NCBI RefSeq assembly: GCF_028553785.1
Contig: NZ_CP067136.1
Span: forward strand, 2,974,501 to 3,038,500
Source: Paracoccus fistulariae
GTDB lineage: Bacteria > Pseudomonadota > Alphaproteobacteria > Rhodobacterales > Rhodobacteraceae
DNA: 64,000 nucleotides
Direction of reading: 5' to 3'
In this document: one piece after another, positions 21,472 to 30,336 of the stretch
How the letters are laid out: the number at the start of each line of letters is the position of its first letter
Position numbering within the stretch: the first letter of the stretch is position 1
Program-made: the position numbers and the translations under genes
Notes under the pieces: generated by a model
What the model was told of the DNA's origin: nothing
What the model saw: the letters and a program-made list of their open reading frames with translations, nothing else
Database searches by the model: none

Positions 21472-22518
21472 ATGCCAAACATCGCCGATCAGCCCGTTCC
21501 CCCGCAAGGCCCTCTGGTCGTCGCGCTGCTTTATGACGGGCTCTGCACCTTCGAATTCGGCATCGTGGCCGAGGTGTTCGGCCTGCCGCGCCCGGAACTG
21601 GGGCCGGGCTGGTATCGCTTTGCCAGTTGCGCGGTCGAACCCGGGCCGCTGCGCGCCCATGGCGGCTTTACCCTGACCCCCGATCACGGCCCCGAGGCGC
21701 TGGAGCAGGCCGATATCATCGTCGTTCCGGGCTGGAAGGGTGTCGATATCGCGGTGCCAGAGGCGCTGTGCGACCGGCTGCGGGCGGCGCATGCGCGTGG
21801 GGCGCGGCTGGTCTCGATCTGTTCGGGCGCTGTCGTGCTGGCGGCGACGGGGTTGCTGGATGGCGGCATGATCGCAACCCATTGGCGCTATGCGGACACC
21901 CTGCAGGCGCGCCATCCGCAGCTGACGGTGGATACGGCATCGCTCTATCGGGTCGAGGGGCGGATCTTTACCTCGGCGGGCAGTGCGGCGGGGATCGACC
22001 TGATGATCGAGATCGTGCGGCAGGAGTTCGGCACCGATGCCGCCAATTCCGTCGCCCGCCGTCTGGTCGTGCCCGCCCATCGCAGCGGCGGTCAGGCGCA
22101 GTTTCTGGAACGCCCGGTGCCTGCCCGCCCCACCGGCGAGATCGCACCGCTGCTGGATCAGATCCGTGCGGATCTTGGGCGCGGCTGGACGACCGCTGAC
22201 ATGGCCGCCGAATGCCGGATGAGCCTGCGCACCTTCCTGCGCCGCTTCCACGACGCCACCGGCACCAGCCCGGGCGAATGGCTGATCGCCGAACGGGTCG
22301 AGGCGGCCAAGACCCTGCTGTCTTCGGGCCATGACGGGATCGGGGTGATCGCCGCAGCCCTGGGCTTTGGCAGCGGCCACGGGTTGCGCCATCATTTCCG
22401 GCAGCGGGTTGGCGTGACGCCCTCGGATTATCGCGCGGGCTTCCTGCGCCGGTCGCGCGACCAGCTTCCGCCGAATGTGAGCACCCCGTCACTGGACGAA
22501 CGCCCCGCCACGCGCTAG
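21472..22518 (+). CDS. GlxA/FtrA-type AraC regulator with DJ-1/PfpI domain
   Basis: A 348-residue transcription factor. The N-terminal DJ-1/PfpI-like domain (residues about 12-190) has VALLYDGLCTFEFGIVAEVF and the nucleophile-elbow-like VSICSGAVVLAATGLLDGG with a Cys. The C-terminal AraC/XylS domain has two helix-turn-helix motifs (WTTADMAAECRMSLRTFLRR and GIGVIAAALGFGSGHGLRHH). It resembles FtrA and is divergent from a rhodanese gene, which is its probable target. The start could also be ATG 21451. Confidence 0.88.
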   Translation: MPNIADQPVPPQGPLVVALLYDGLCTFEFGIVAEVFGLPRPELGPGWYRFASCAVEPGPLRAHGGFTLTPDHGPEALEQADIIVVPGWKGVDIAVPEALCDRLRAAHARGARLVSICSGAVVLAATGLLDGGMIATHWRYADTLQARHPQLTVDTASLYRVEGRIFTSAGSAAGIDLMIEIVRQEFGTDAANSVARRLVVPAHRSGGQAQFLERPVPARPTGEIAPLLDQIRADLGRGWTTADMAAECRMSLRTFLRRFHDATGTSPGEWLIAERVEAAKTLLSSGHDGIGVIAAALGFGSGHGLRHHFRQRVGVTPSDYRAGFLRRSRDQLPPNVSTPSLDERPATR

Positions 22519-22527
22519 GGCGGTGCC

Positions 22528-23481
22528 ATGGAACAGATCAAGCCGCCCCTGACCCTTTTTCTGGCCGCGCCGCGCGGGTTCTGCGCCGGCGTGGATCGCG
22601 CCATCAAGATCGTCGAGATGGCGCTGCAGAAATGGGGCGCTCCGGTCTATGTCCGGCACGAGATCGTGCATAACAAATTCGTTGTGGATTCGCTGCGCGA
22701 TCAGGGCGCCGTCTTTGTCGAGGAACTGGACGAATGCCCCGATGACCGCCCGGTGATCTTTTCCGCCCATGGCGTGCCCAAGGCCGTCCCGGCCGAAGCC
22801 CGCCGCCGCGAGATGGTCTTTGTCGATGCCACCTGCCCGCTGGTCAGCAAGGTCCATGTCGAGGCCGAGCGTCACTTTGCCAATGGATTGCAGATGGTGA
22901 TGATCGGCCATGCGGGCCACCCCGAGGTTCTGGGCACCATGGGCCAATTGCCGGAGGGTGAGGTGCTGCTGGTCGAAACCGTCGCGGATGTGGGGGATAT
23001 TGCGCCGCGCGATCCGTCGCAACTGGCCTTCATCACCCAGACCACGCTGTCGGTCGATGATACCGCCGAGATCGTGGCCGCCTTGCAGCGGCGCTTTCCC
23101 GCGATCATCGGCCCGGCCAAGGAAGATATCTGCTACGCCACCACCAACCGTCAGGCCGCCGTCAAGGCGATCGCCGGTCAGATTGACGCGCTGCTGGTCA
23201 TCGGCGCGCCCAACAGCTCGAACTCGCGCCGGCTGGTCGAGGTGGGCAGCGCCGCAGGCTGTGCCTATTCCCAGCTTGTGATGCGTGCCGATCAGATCGA
23301 CTGGCGCGCCATTGACGGCGCCCGCGCCGTGGGCGTGACCGCCGGCGCCAGCGCGCCCGAGGTGCTGGTGGATGAGGTCGTCGATGCCTTCCGCCAGCGC
23401 TATGACGTGACCGTCGAACTGGTCGAAACCGCGCAGGAGCGCGTCGAATTCAAGGTGCCCCGCATTCTGCGCGAGGCCTGA
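22528..23481 (+). CDS. ispH: 4-hydroxy-3-methylbut-2-enyl diphosphate reductase
   Basis: Last enzyme of the MEP isoprenoid pathway, a 4Fe-4S protein giving IPP and DMAPP. It has 317 residues. The three cluster cysteines are in [25 protein letters not shown] and [13 protein letters not shown]. Other conserved segments are [33 protein letters not shown] and [11 protein letters not shown]. It starts 9 bp after the FtrA-like gene, so it may be co-transcribed with it. Confidence 0.97.
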   Translation: MEQIKPPLTLFLAAPRGFCAGVDRAIKIVEMALQKWGAPVYVRHEIVHNKFVVDSLRDQGAVFVEELDECPDDRPVIFSAHGVPKAVPAEARRREMVFVDATCPLVSKVHVEAERHFANGLQMVMIGHAGHPEVLGTMGQLPEGEVLLVETVADVGDIAPRDPSQLAFITQTTLSVDDTAEIVAALQRRFPAIIGPAKEDICYATTNRQAAVKAIAGQIDALLVIGAPNSSNSRRLVEVGSAAGCAYSQLVMRADQIDWRAIDGARAVGVTAGASAPEVLVDEVVDAFRQRYDVTVELVETAQERVEFKVPRILREA

Positions 23482-23546
23482 GGCCGCCGGAAACTGGACC
23501 TCCCCCGCATCTGTCACTATCCTTCCCAACAACAGGCCTGCGGATC

Positions 23547-23572
23547 CTCGGCAGGTATTTGGGAAAAAAGGA
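23547..23572. repeat. Intergenic motif with GGTATTTGGGAAAAAAGG core
   Basis: The segment around CGGCAGGTATTTGGGAAAA resembles the stretch at 38692-38716 (CGCGGATATTTGTGCAAAGA and on). I recall similar elements in Rhodobacterales intergenic DNA. It overlaps the ribosome-binding region of the LysE gene. Only two loose copies are in the window. Confidence 0.35.
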
Positions 23573-23580
23573 TTATCGGG

Positions 23581-24183
23581 ATGAGCTGGGATTATATTCT
23601 GACGGCGTTCATTGTCTGTGTCGCACCCGGAATCGGGGTGATCTACACCCTGTCCATGACGCTGGGCGGCGGGATGCGTGCGGGGCTTTGGGCCTCGGTC
23701 GGCTGCACCATCGCCACGGTGTTCCACATGGGCGTCGCCATGGCCGGACTGGCCGCCATCCTGCACAGCAGCGCGGTGCTGTTCCAGATGCTGAAATTCG
23801 CAGGCGTGCTGTATCTGCTGTGGATGGCCTGGGCCGTGCTGAAGGACTGGGGCGGCATGTCGGTCACGCCCTCGGCCCCGACGCCTGCCGGGCAGATCGT
23901 CAAGCGCGGCATCCTGCTGAACCTGCTGAACCCCAAGCTGCCCTTGTTCTTCATGGCCTTCATTCCGCAATTCATGCCGCAGGGATCGGGCCTGCCGCTG
24001 CTGATTCAGCTTGGATCTGTGTTTTCGCTGGTGACCTTCCTGACCTTCATCGGTTATGCCGCGCTGGCAGCCAGCGGCCGACAGGCGCTGCTGGCTTCGG
24101 AAACGGCAATGCGCTGGATGCGGCGGGTCTTTGCGGCCTCCTTTGCGGCGCTTGGGGTGAAACTGGCAATGGCGCGGGCTTGA
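23581..24183 (+). CDS. LysE family translocator
   Basis: Inner-membrane exporter of the LysE/RhtB family for amino acids or derivatives; 200 residues with about six hydrophobic segments. The N-terminal family pattern [20 protein letters not shown] and the [20 protein letters not shown] motif after the first half are typical. Ribosome-binding site aaaggattatcggg precedes ATG. Its TGA overlaps the TTG start of rnhA. The exported substrate is unknown. Confidence 0.9.
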   Translation: MSWDYILTAFIVCVAPGIGVIYTLSMTLGGGMRAGLWASVGCTIATVFHMGVAMAGLAAILHSSAVLFQMLKFAGVLYLLWMAWAVLKDWGGMSVTPSAPTPAGQIVKRGILLNLLNPKLPLFFMAFIPQFMPQGSGLPLLIQLGSVFSLVTFLTFIGYAALAASGRQALLASETAMRWMRRVFAASFAALGVKLAMARA

Positions 24184-24629
24184 CGGAACTTTTTGCATGG
24201 ACAGATGGCGCGTGCAGCGGCAATCCCGGCCCCGGTGGCTGGGGTGTGCTGATGCGCGCCGTCAAGGGCGATCAGATCGCCAAGGAGAGAGAGCTTTCCG
24301 GCGGAGAGCCCGATACGACGAATAACCGGATGGAGTTGATGGCCGCGATTCAGGCGCTGGAAACCCTGTCCCGCCCGTCCGAGATCACGATCACCACCGA
24401 CAGCGCCTATGTGAAGAATGGCGTGACGCAGTGGATCCACGGCTGGAAGCGCAATGGCTGGCGCACGGCGGGCAAGAAGCCGGTCAAGAATGTCGAACTG
24501 TGGCAGCGTCTGGACGAGGCGCAAAAGCGTCACACGGTGCATTGGAAATGGATCAAGGGCCATGCGGGCCATGCCGAAAACGAACGCGCCGATGAATTGG
24601 CGCGTGCGGGGATGGCGCCCTTCAAATGA
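24180..24629 (+). CDS. rnhA: Ribonuclease HI
   Basis: Degrades the RNA strand of RNA-DNA hybrids. It has 149 residues. The catalytic carboxylates are visible: Asp in [18 protein letters not shown], Glu in [13 protein letters not shown], Asp in [11 protein letters not shown] and the last Asp in [12 protein letters not shown], with the active-site His in KGHAGHAEN. No ATG fits the N-terminus; the likely start is TTG 24180, overlapping the LysE stop, so translation is probably coupled. The end overlaps the next gene as ATGA. Confidence 0.95.
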   Translation: MTELFAWTDGACSGNPGPGGWGVLMRAVKGDQIAKERELSGGEPDTTNNRMELMAAIQALETLSRPSEITITTDSAYVKNGVTQWIHGWKRNGWRTAGKKPVKNVELWQRLDEAQKRHTVHWKWIKGHAGHAENERADELARAGMAPFK

Positions 24630-25264
24630 CGCTGGAAACGCTTGTGACCCTGCTGGATTACGGCTCGGTCCTGATCTTTGCGCTGACCGGCGCGCTGGTG
24701 GCCAGCCGGGCGCAGCTTGATCTGGTCGGATTTGTCTTCATGGCCTCGCTGACTGCCGTGGGCGGCGGGACGTTGCGTGACCTGATCCTGAACCGCGATG
24801 CGGTGTTCTGGGTCGCAAGCCCGTCCTATGTGGTGACGGCGACGCTGGCCGCGATTCTGGTCTTCTGGACCGCGCATCTCTTTGAAAGCCGCTACAAATG
24901 GCTGGTCTGGCTGGATGCCGTCGCGCTGTCCGTGGCGGTGGCGGCGGGTGTCGGTGTCGCGGTCGAGGGTGGTTTCGGCCCGGTGATCGTGGTGATGATG
25001 GGCGTCATGACCGGCACCTTTGGCGGGCTGATGCGCGATGTGGTCGGCAATGAGGTGCCGCTGGTCCTGAAACAGGGGCAGCTTTACCTGACGGCGGCCT
25101 TTGGCGGGGCGGTGGCGGCGGTGGTGCTGATCTGGTGCGGCGTGCCGCGTTTCGCGGCCCTGATCCTGTGCGGTTTCGTGGTGCTGGCGCTGCGGGCCGG
25201 CAGCCTGCGATGGGGGTGGAGCCTGCCGGTCTACAAGCCGCGACCGCCGCGGACGCGCGGTTAG
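24626..25264 (+). CDS. TRIC/UPF0126 family membrane protein
   Basis: A 212-residue inner-membrane protein made of two repeats of three hydrophobic helices. Each repeat has a glycine-rich element: [15 protein letters not shown] near residue 45 and [20 protein letters not shown] near residue 130. This is the trimeric intracellular cation channel-like (YicG) fold; relatives conduct cations, though the physiological role in bacteria is unclear. It overlaps rnhA by 4 bp and converges on the hemoglobin gene with stop codons overlapping. Confidence 0.9.
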   Translation: MTLETLVTLLDYGSVLIFALTGALVASRAQLDLVGFVFMASLTAVGGGTLRDLILNRDAVFWVASPSYVVTATLAAILVFWTAHLFESRYKWLVWLDAVALSVAVAAGVGVAVEGGFGPVIVVMMGVMTGTFGGLMRDVVGNEVPLVLKQGQLYLTAAFGGAVAAVVLIWCGVPRFAALILCGFVVLALRAGSLRWGWSLPVYKPRPPRTRG

Positions 25265-25662
25265 CGCAGCACCGGCGGGGCGTCCTTCGGGCGCTGGAAT
25301 TCCTGCAGCCCAAGGCTCAGCCCGCGGCCGATCCGATGCGCCAGCAGCGACCAGCCCGCCGCGGCCTCGGGCGGCAGGGTGTCGCGCAGCGTCCTGTCGA
25401 ACAGATCCAGCCAGACCGGGAAATGCTGCGGCGTCACATCCCCCGCCTCGCGATGGACGCGCATGGGATTGCCGTCATAGCCCCGCTGATGCAGGATCGA
25501 TTTCTTCCAGAAATGCGCGATCTTGATCTCATGCCGTGGCCAGTCGTGGATATGGCCGTTAAACACCGGCCCCAGAACCGGATGTCGGCGGACCTGCGCA
25601 TAAAATCGGGCGACGACCTGTTCGATCTGGGCTTCGCTGACGTCAAACCGGGGTGGGATCAT
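25261..25662 (-). CDS. Group III truncated hemoglobin
   Basis: A 133-residue heme protein of the 2/2 hemoglobin group III. ATG 25662 has a gaggaa ribosome-binding site. Features: VVARFYAQVRRHPVLGPVFN in the B-E region, HDWPRHEIKIAHFWKKSILH, and GNPMRVHREAG, where the His is the likely proximal ligand. Group III members are linked to oxygen, peroxide or NO chemistry; no partner enzyme is visible. It overlaps a decayed FAD monooxygenase upstream by 20 bp. Confidence 0.9.
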   Translation of the reverse strand: MIPPRFDVSEAQIEQVVARFYAQVRRHPVLGPVFNGHIHDWPRHEIKIAHFWKKSILHQRGYDGNPMRVHREAGDVTPQHFPVWLDLFDRTLRDTLPPEAAAGWSLLAHRIGRGLSLGLQEFQRPKDAPPVLR

Positions 25663-26188
25663 GTCGTTCCTCACAAAGGCAATGGGATTCACATGGGGGC
25701 AGCCTTTCCCCGGCCAGTGGCGGCAGCAGGCTGCCCGCGACGACATAGCTCAGCACCCGGCGCATGGCGGCATAGTTTGGCAGCGCCTCTGCCACCGGTC
25801 CGCGCCGCGCCAGCGCATCGGTGACCTCCGCATCGGCGACCTGCGCATCGGTGATGGTGGCGATCCCGGCAGCTTGCGCGGCGCGCCATAGCAGGTCGAA
25901 CAGGCTGGCGCGATGAAAGGCGCGGCCCGGCATGTCGGCGGGATAGAAGATATCCAGCGCCATCCGCCCTTTCAGCCGGTCAAGGCCCAGCATCCGCGTG
26001 ATCGGGGTGGATAGCGTGCGGGCCGCCGCGCCGATCCCGATCTGATCCAGCACCATCAGCCCCGAGCCGACCGGACGCGGCTGTGCGAAACGCGCGAACA
26101 GGGTGACGCGATGACCCTCTTGCGCGGCAAGCGCCGCTGTGGCCGGCCCGCCGATCCCTGCTCCGACGATGGCGATCTGTTTGCTCAT
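25643..26188 (-). pseudogene. Decayed FAD-dependent monooxygenase with internal deletions
   Basis: The 181-codon frame starts with an intact Rossmann motif, QIAIVGAGIGGPATAALAAQ, and continues like a PHBH-type flavin monooxygenase (PRPVGSGLM, YPADMPGRAFHRASLFDLLW). It then jumps from residue ~130 to C-terminal-like sequence (YAAMRR, VAGSLLPPLAGERLPP). The central half, including the GDAAH FAD/NAD motif, is missing; intact relatives have about 370-400 residues. A 15-bp tandem repeat lies inside. The reading frame stays open, so a short protein might still be made, but it cannot be an active monooxygenase. Confidence 0.75.
25814..25858. repeat. Three 15-bp tandem repeats
   Basis: CGCATCGGTGACCTC, CGCATCGGCGACCTG and CGCATCGGTGATGGT follow each other directly. 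The period is five codons, so the frame is kept. The repeat lies just where the monooxygenase homology breaks and may mark slippage linked with the deletion. Confidence 0.8.
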
Positions 26189-26247
26189 GGGAAATTGGTG
26201 CCGCAATGGGGCAGATGCCGCAAGTGTCCTCTTGTCGCAGGTATCCC

Positions 26248-27072
26248 TTAGCGCAAAGAGCGCCACAGAACCGTCAGGGTATCGCCAAGATCGCCCAGCC
26301 GCGCCAGAAGATGCTCTCGCTCGATCCCGCTGCCGGGTTCGGCGCGGTCAAGCTGGGACAGCATCCGCATCAGGCGGCGGCGATGCGTGCCGGTCAGGGT
26401 TTGCAGCGGATCGGCCAGCACGCCCGCGAAGGTCGTCACGACCGATCCGATCATCGCCAGCGCCACCCCGGTCAGCACCACCTCCCACGGCGAAAGCTGC
26501 ACCGGAAAGGCCCAGTACCAGGCCCGGCCAAGCGTTTCGCCAAGCGCGAAATCCGCGACCGCATTGGACCGGGCACGCAATTCGGCCAGCGGCCCGGCCA
26601 TCGAGATGATGCCGGGCGTGGCGCGGTGAAACAGCAGCAGGCCGCAGGACAGCACCACCAGCGAGGTGACGATCTCGGCCACGGCGTTGCGCGTCTCGGT
26701 ATAGCTGGCGATGCGGTCGCGGGTCGCCTGCGGCGGCGCGCCCGGCCCGATCCCATCGGCATCCAGCCCGTCGATGAAGCGGATCAGATCCTGCTGCAGG
26801 ATCCGCGACATGTCCGAGGTCAGAAAGATCCGCCGCCGCGCCAGCCAGCCAGCCGCGCGTCTGGCCCCCAGCCATCCCAGCAGGGCGGCCAGCAGCCGTG
26901 TCAGCAGGAAGACCGGCGACAGCATCACATTCAGCGGCGCCCGCAGCAGATCCCAGCCAAGCGCCGTGCGATGCAGCAGCAAGGTGCCGCGCAGCCCAAA
27001 GCGCGCGCGCACAAAGCGCGACACCCGGTCCTGTCGGGCGGCAAGTCTGGCGGGATCAGTTGCGTCGGTCAT
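26248..27072 (-). CDS. Hypothetical membrane protein, 274 aa
   Basis: Starts MTDATDPARLAARQDRVSRF at ATG 27072. It has several hydrophobic stretches: VMLSPVFLLTRLLAALLGWL near residue 50, EIVTSLVVLSCGLLLF near 135 and VVLTGVALAMIGSVVTTFAG near 200. Soluble charged stretches lie between and at the end. I recall this as a family common in Rhodobacterales (possibly DUF6635) but cannot verify that, and I give no function. It lies divergent from ileS. Confidence 0.7.
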   Translation of the reverse strand: MTDATDPARLAARQDRVSRFVRARFGLRGTLLLHRTALGWDLLRAPLNVMLSPVFLLTRLLAALLGWLGARRAAGWLARRRIFLTSDMSRILQQDLIRFIDGLDADGIGPGAPPQATRDRIASYTETRNAVAEIVTSLVVLSCGLLLFHRATPGIISMAGPLAELRARSNAVADFALGETLGRAWYWAFPVQLSPWEVVLTGVALAMIGSVVTTFAGVLADPLQTLTGTHRRRLMRMLSQLDRAEPGSGIEREHLLARLGDLGDTLTVLWRSLR

Positions 27073-27211
27073 GGCGCTTGTGGCTTTTGGTCACGCTTCA
27101 TAGATAAGCTGGGCGGCGAAAATGGCAATGATGGCTTCACGGCTTGCAGCGTCAGCACGGGCTTTCTATAGAGGCGGCATGGAATTTCTGGCGTTCGGCA
27201 TACGAATTAGC

Positions 27212-27245
27212 AGCCCGGTGGCGTAAGGTTTTGCGCCGCCGGGTT
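27212..27245 (+). promoter_or_regulatory. Hairpin in the ileS leader
   Basis: CCCGGTGGCG (27214-27223) pairs with CGCCGCCGGG (27234-27243), 10 bp with one G-U, flanked by one more A-T pair and a G-U. It lies just before the first possible ileS ATG (27250) and 35 bp before the ATG I prefer. There is no T-run on the plus strand, so it is not a standard terminator. No T-box element is visible. Confidence 0.45.
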
Positions 27246-27279
27246 AGCCATGTCCGACCCTGATACAAAGGAAGCCCCG

Positions 27280-30213
27280 ATGGCCGCCGATAAAAGCGCC
27301 GATACCCCCGATTACCGCGATACCGTTTTCCTGCCCCAGACCGATCTGCCGATGCGCGCAGGCCTGCCCGCGCGTGAGCCCGAATGGCTGGCCCGCTGGG
27401 AGCGGATCGGCATCTATGACCGCCTGCGCGAACGCAGCAAGGGCCGCGCGCCCTTTATCCTGCATGACGGCCCTCCCTATGCGAACGGGCATCTGCATAT
27501 CGGCCACGCGCTGAACAAGACGATCAAGGATATCATCGTGCGCAGCCATCAGATGATGGGCCGCGATGCGCGCTATGTGCCCGGCTGGGACTGCCACGGG
27601 TTGCCGATCGAATGGAAGATCGAGGAAAAATACCGCGCCGCAGGCAAGGACAAGGACGCGGTGGATGTGGTCGAGTTCCGTCAGGAATGCCGCCGCTTTG
27701 CCGATGAGTGGATCGATATCCAGCGCCAGGAATTCAAGCGTCTGGGCATCACCGGCAAATGGGACGATCCCTATCTGACGATGGATTATCACGCCGAGGC
27801 GGTGATCGCGGCGGATTTCATGAAGCTGCTGATGAATGGCAGCCTGTATCAGGGGTCGAAGCCCGTGATGTGGTCGCCGGTCGAAAAGACCGCGCTGGCC
27901 GAGGCCGAGGTCGAATATCACGACAAAGATAGCGACACGATCTGGGTTCGCTTCCCGGTGGTAAATGGCGAAGAGGTCGGCCTTGGTAAAGCCGATGTGG
28001 TGATCTGGACCACAACGCCCTGGACCATTCCGTCGAACAAAGGCGTCGTTTATGGCGCCGATTACAGCTATGGCCTCTATGAAGTCATCGGCACGCCTGA
28101 GGAAAGCTGGGCGAAGGTCGGCGACCGCTTCCTGCTGGCCGACAAGCTGGCCGAAGGTGTGATGACCAAGGGCCGCCTGACGCCTGAAATGTATCGCCGC
28201 GTCGCCGATGTCAGCGCAGAAACCCTTTCGAGCCTGAAACTGGCCCATCCCTTTGCCGGGATCAATGGCGGCGAAGGTGAGTGGGACGAGCTGCGCGATT
28301 TCCGGGCCGCCCCCTTTGTCACGGACGAGGAAGGCACCGGCTTTGTCCATTGCGCGCCCAGCCACGGGATGGAGGAATACGAGCTTTACCGCGATGCCGG
28401 TATGCTTCAGCAGGTCATCACCTATAATGTGATGGACGATGGCAGCTTCCGCGCTGATCTGCCGCTGTTCGGCGGCAAGCGCATCCTCAAGCCGAATGGC
28501 AAGGAAGGCGATGCCAACAAAGCCGTCATTGACGCCTTGGTCAGTGTCGGAAAGCTGCTCGCGCGGGGCAAGATCAAGCACAGCTATCCGCATAGCTGGC
28601 GGTCCAAGGCGCCTCTGATCTATCGTAATACGCCGCAATGGTTCGCGGCCATCGACCATGACCTGAATGACGGCATGGGCGAATATGGCAATACGATCCG
28701 GTCGCGTGCGCTGACCAGCATCGACAAGCTGGTAAAGTGGTGGCCACAATCGGGGCGCAACCGCATCCATTCGATGGTGGAAAGCCGCCCCGACTGGGTG
28801 CTGTCGCGGCAGCGGGCATGGGGCGTGCCGCTGACCTGCTTTGTCAAAAAGGGCGCAAGGCCGACCGATCCCGATTTCCTGCTGCGCGATCAGCGCGTGA
28901 ATGACCGCATCATCGCGGCCTTCCAGAAGGGCGGGGCGGATGTCTGGTATAATGACGGCTTCAAGGCGCAGGTGCTGGACGGCGTTGTGAACCCGGACGA
29001 TTACGAGCAGGTCATGGACGTGCTGGATGTGTGGTTCGATTCCGGCTCGACCCATGCCTTCGTGCTGCGCGACCGCGCAGATGGCGCGCCCGACGGGATT
29101 GCAGATGTCTATCTTGAGGGCACCGACCAGCATCGCGGCTGGTTCCAGTCCTCTCTGCTGCAGGCCAGCGCGACCCGGGGCCGCGCGCCCTATCGCAACG
29201 TGGTGACGCATGGCTTCACCCTGGACGAAAAGGGCATGAAAATGTCCAAATCATTGGGCAATACCATCGTCCCCGAGGCGGTGATCAAGCAATATGGCGC
29301 CGATATCCTGCGCCTGTGGGTGGCGCAGACCGATTACACCGCCGATCAGCGCATCGGGCCTGAAATCCTGAAGGGCACGGCAGACAGCTATCGCCGCTTG
29401 CGCAATACGCTGCGCTTTCTGCTGGGGGCGCTGGACGGCTTTACCGATGGCGAAAAGGTCGAGCCTGCGCAGATGCCAGAGCTGGAACGCTGGGTCCTGC
29501 ACCGTCTGGCGCGGTTGGATCATCAGGTCCGCGCGGGCTATGACAGCTTTGATTTCCAAGGGGTTTTCCAGACCCTTTTCCAGTTCTGCACCGTGGATCT
29601 GTCGTCGCTGTATTTCGATATCCGCAAGGACAGCCTCTATTGCGACGGTCCGGGCAGCCTGACCCGACGCTCGGCCCGGACGGTGCTGGATCTGCTGTTC
29701 CACCGCCTCGTGACCTGGCTTGCGCCGATCCTGCCCTTTACCATGGAGGATGTCTGGCTGTCGCGCTTCCCGTCCGAGGATGACAGCGTGCATCTGCACG
29801 ACTTCCCGGTCACGCCTGCCGAATGGCTGGATGAGCCGCTGGCCCGCAAATGGGAGCACGTGCGCCGCGCCCGCCGCGTCGTCACGGCGGCGCTGGAGGT
29901 CAAGCGCAGCGACAAGACCATCGGTGCCAGCCTTGAGGCCGCACCGGTCGTCCATGTCGAGGATGCCGATATGCTGGCGGCGCTGAAATCGGTGCCCTTC
30001 GCGGATATCTGCATCGTCTCGGATCTGTCACTGACGGATGATCCTGCCCCGAACGAGGCGTTTCGCATGTCGGATATGCCGGGGGTTGGCGTGGTCTTCG
30101 AACTGGCGGATGGCAGTAAGTGTCAGCGTTGCTGGAAAATTCTTCCAGATGTTGGCACGCATCAGCATCCCGGCGTCTGCGCGCGCTGCGACGGCGTTCT
30201 GAACGCCATCTGA
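27280..30213 (+). CDS. ileS: Isoleucyl-tRNA synthetase
   Basis: Charges tRNA-Ile with isoleucine; class I enzyme. From ATG 27280, which has an ideally spaced aaggaag site, it has 977 residues; an upstream in-frame ATG at 27250 would add ten. The HIGH motif is in YANGHLHIGHALNKT, the editing domain follows (VIWTTTPWTIPSNKG), and KMSKS is in LDEKGMKMSKSLGNTIVPEA. The C-terminal zinc finger has four cysteines (CQRCWKI and CARCDG). It is transcribed alone, divergent from the membrane protein. Confidence 0.97.
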   Translation: MAADKSADTPDYRDTVFLPQTDLPMRAGLPAREPEWLARWERIGIYDRLRERSKGRAPFILHDGPPYANGHLHIGHALNKTIKDIIVRSHQMMGRDARYVPGWDCHGLPIEWKIEEKYRAAGKDKDAVDVVEFRQECRRFADEWIDIQRQEFKRLGITGKWDDPYLTMDYHAEAVIAADFMKLLMNGSLYQGSKPVMWSPVEKTALAEAEVEYHDKDSDTIWVRFPVVNGEEVGLGKADVVIWTTTPWTIPSNKGVVYGADYSYGLYEVIGTPEESWAKVGDRFLLADKLAEGVMTKGRLTPEMYRRVADVSAETLSSLKLAHPFAGINGGEGEWDELRDFRAAPFVTDEEGTGFVHCAPSHGMEEYELYRDAGMLQQVITYNVMDDGSFRADLPLFGGKRILKPNGKEGDANKAVIDALVSVGKLLARGKIKHSYPHSWRSKAPLIYRNTPQWFAAIDHDLNDGMGEYGNTIRSRALTSIDKLVKWWPQSGRNRIHSMVESRPDWVLSRQRAWGVPLTCFVKKGARPTDPDFLLRDQRVNDRIIAAFQKGGADVWYNDGFKAQVLDGVVNPDDYEQVMDVLDVWFDSGSTHAFVLRDRADGAPDGIADVYLEGTDQHRGWFQSSLLQASATRGRAPYRNVVTHGFTLDEKGMKMSKSLGNTIVPEAVIKQYGADILRLWVAQTDYTADQRIGPEILKGTADSYRRLRNTLRFLLGALDGFTDGEKVEPAQMPELERWVLHRLARLDHQVRAGYDSFDFQGVFQTLFQFCTVDLSSLYFDIRKDSLYCDGPGSLTRRSARTVLDLLFHRLVTWLAPILPFTMEDVWLSRFPSEDDSVHLHDFPVTPAEWLDEPLARKWEHVRRARRVVTAALEVKRSDKTIGASLEAAPVVHVEDADMLAALKSVPFADICIVSDLSLTDDPAPNEAFRMSDMPGVGVVFELADGSKCQRCWKILPDVGTHQHPGVCARCDGVLNAI

Positions 30214-30249
30214 CACAGGCGCCAAGATCGCCCCGCAAGGGCGACCCAG

Positions 30250-30287
30250 CATGACGGTAAACCTTTGTTTGTCGTCATGTTTCCTTA
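30250..30287 (+). terminator. Probable terminator after ileS
   Basis: CATGACG (30250-30256) pairs perfectly with CGTCATG (30273-30279) across a 16-nt loop, followed by a T-rich tail (tttccttatt). It starts 37 bp after the ileS stop codon. The stem is short, so efficiency is uncertain. Confidence 0.45.
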
Positions 30288-30336
30288 TTGATATTTCCAT
30301 TCCCGGGTGCTCAACCGTTATATCTAACGTGTTGTG

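Noticed and set aside
27073..27249. T-box riboswitch ahead of ileS
   Set aside because: No T-box sequence or specifier loop is visible, and such elements are rare in this class.
27244..29211. 655-codon open frame on the minus strand across ileS
   Set aside because: It is the antisense shadow of ileS; the product is His/Gln/Arg-rich without any recognisable domain, as are similar long antisense frames over leuA, rsh, pyrG and uvrD.
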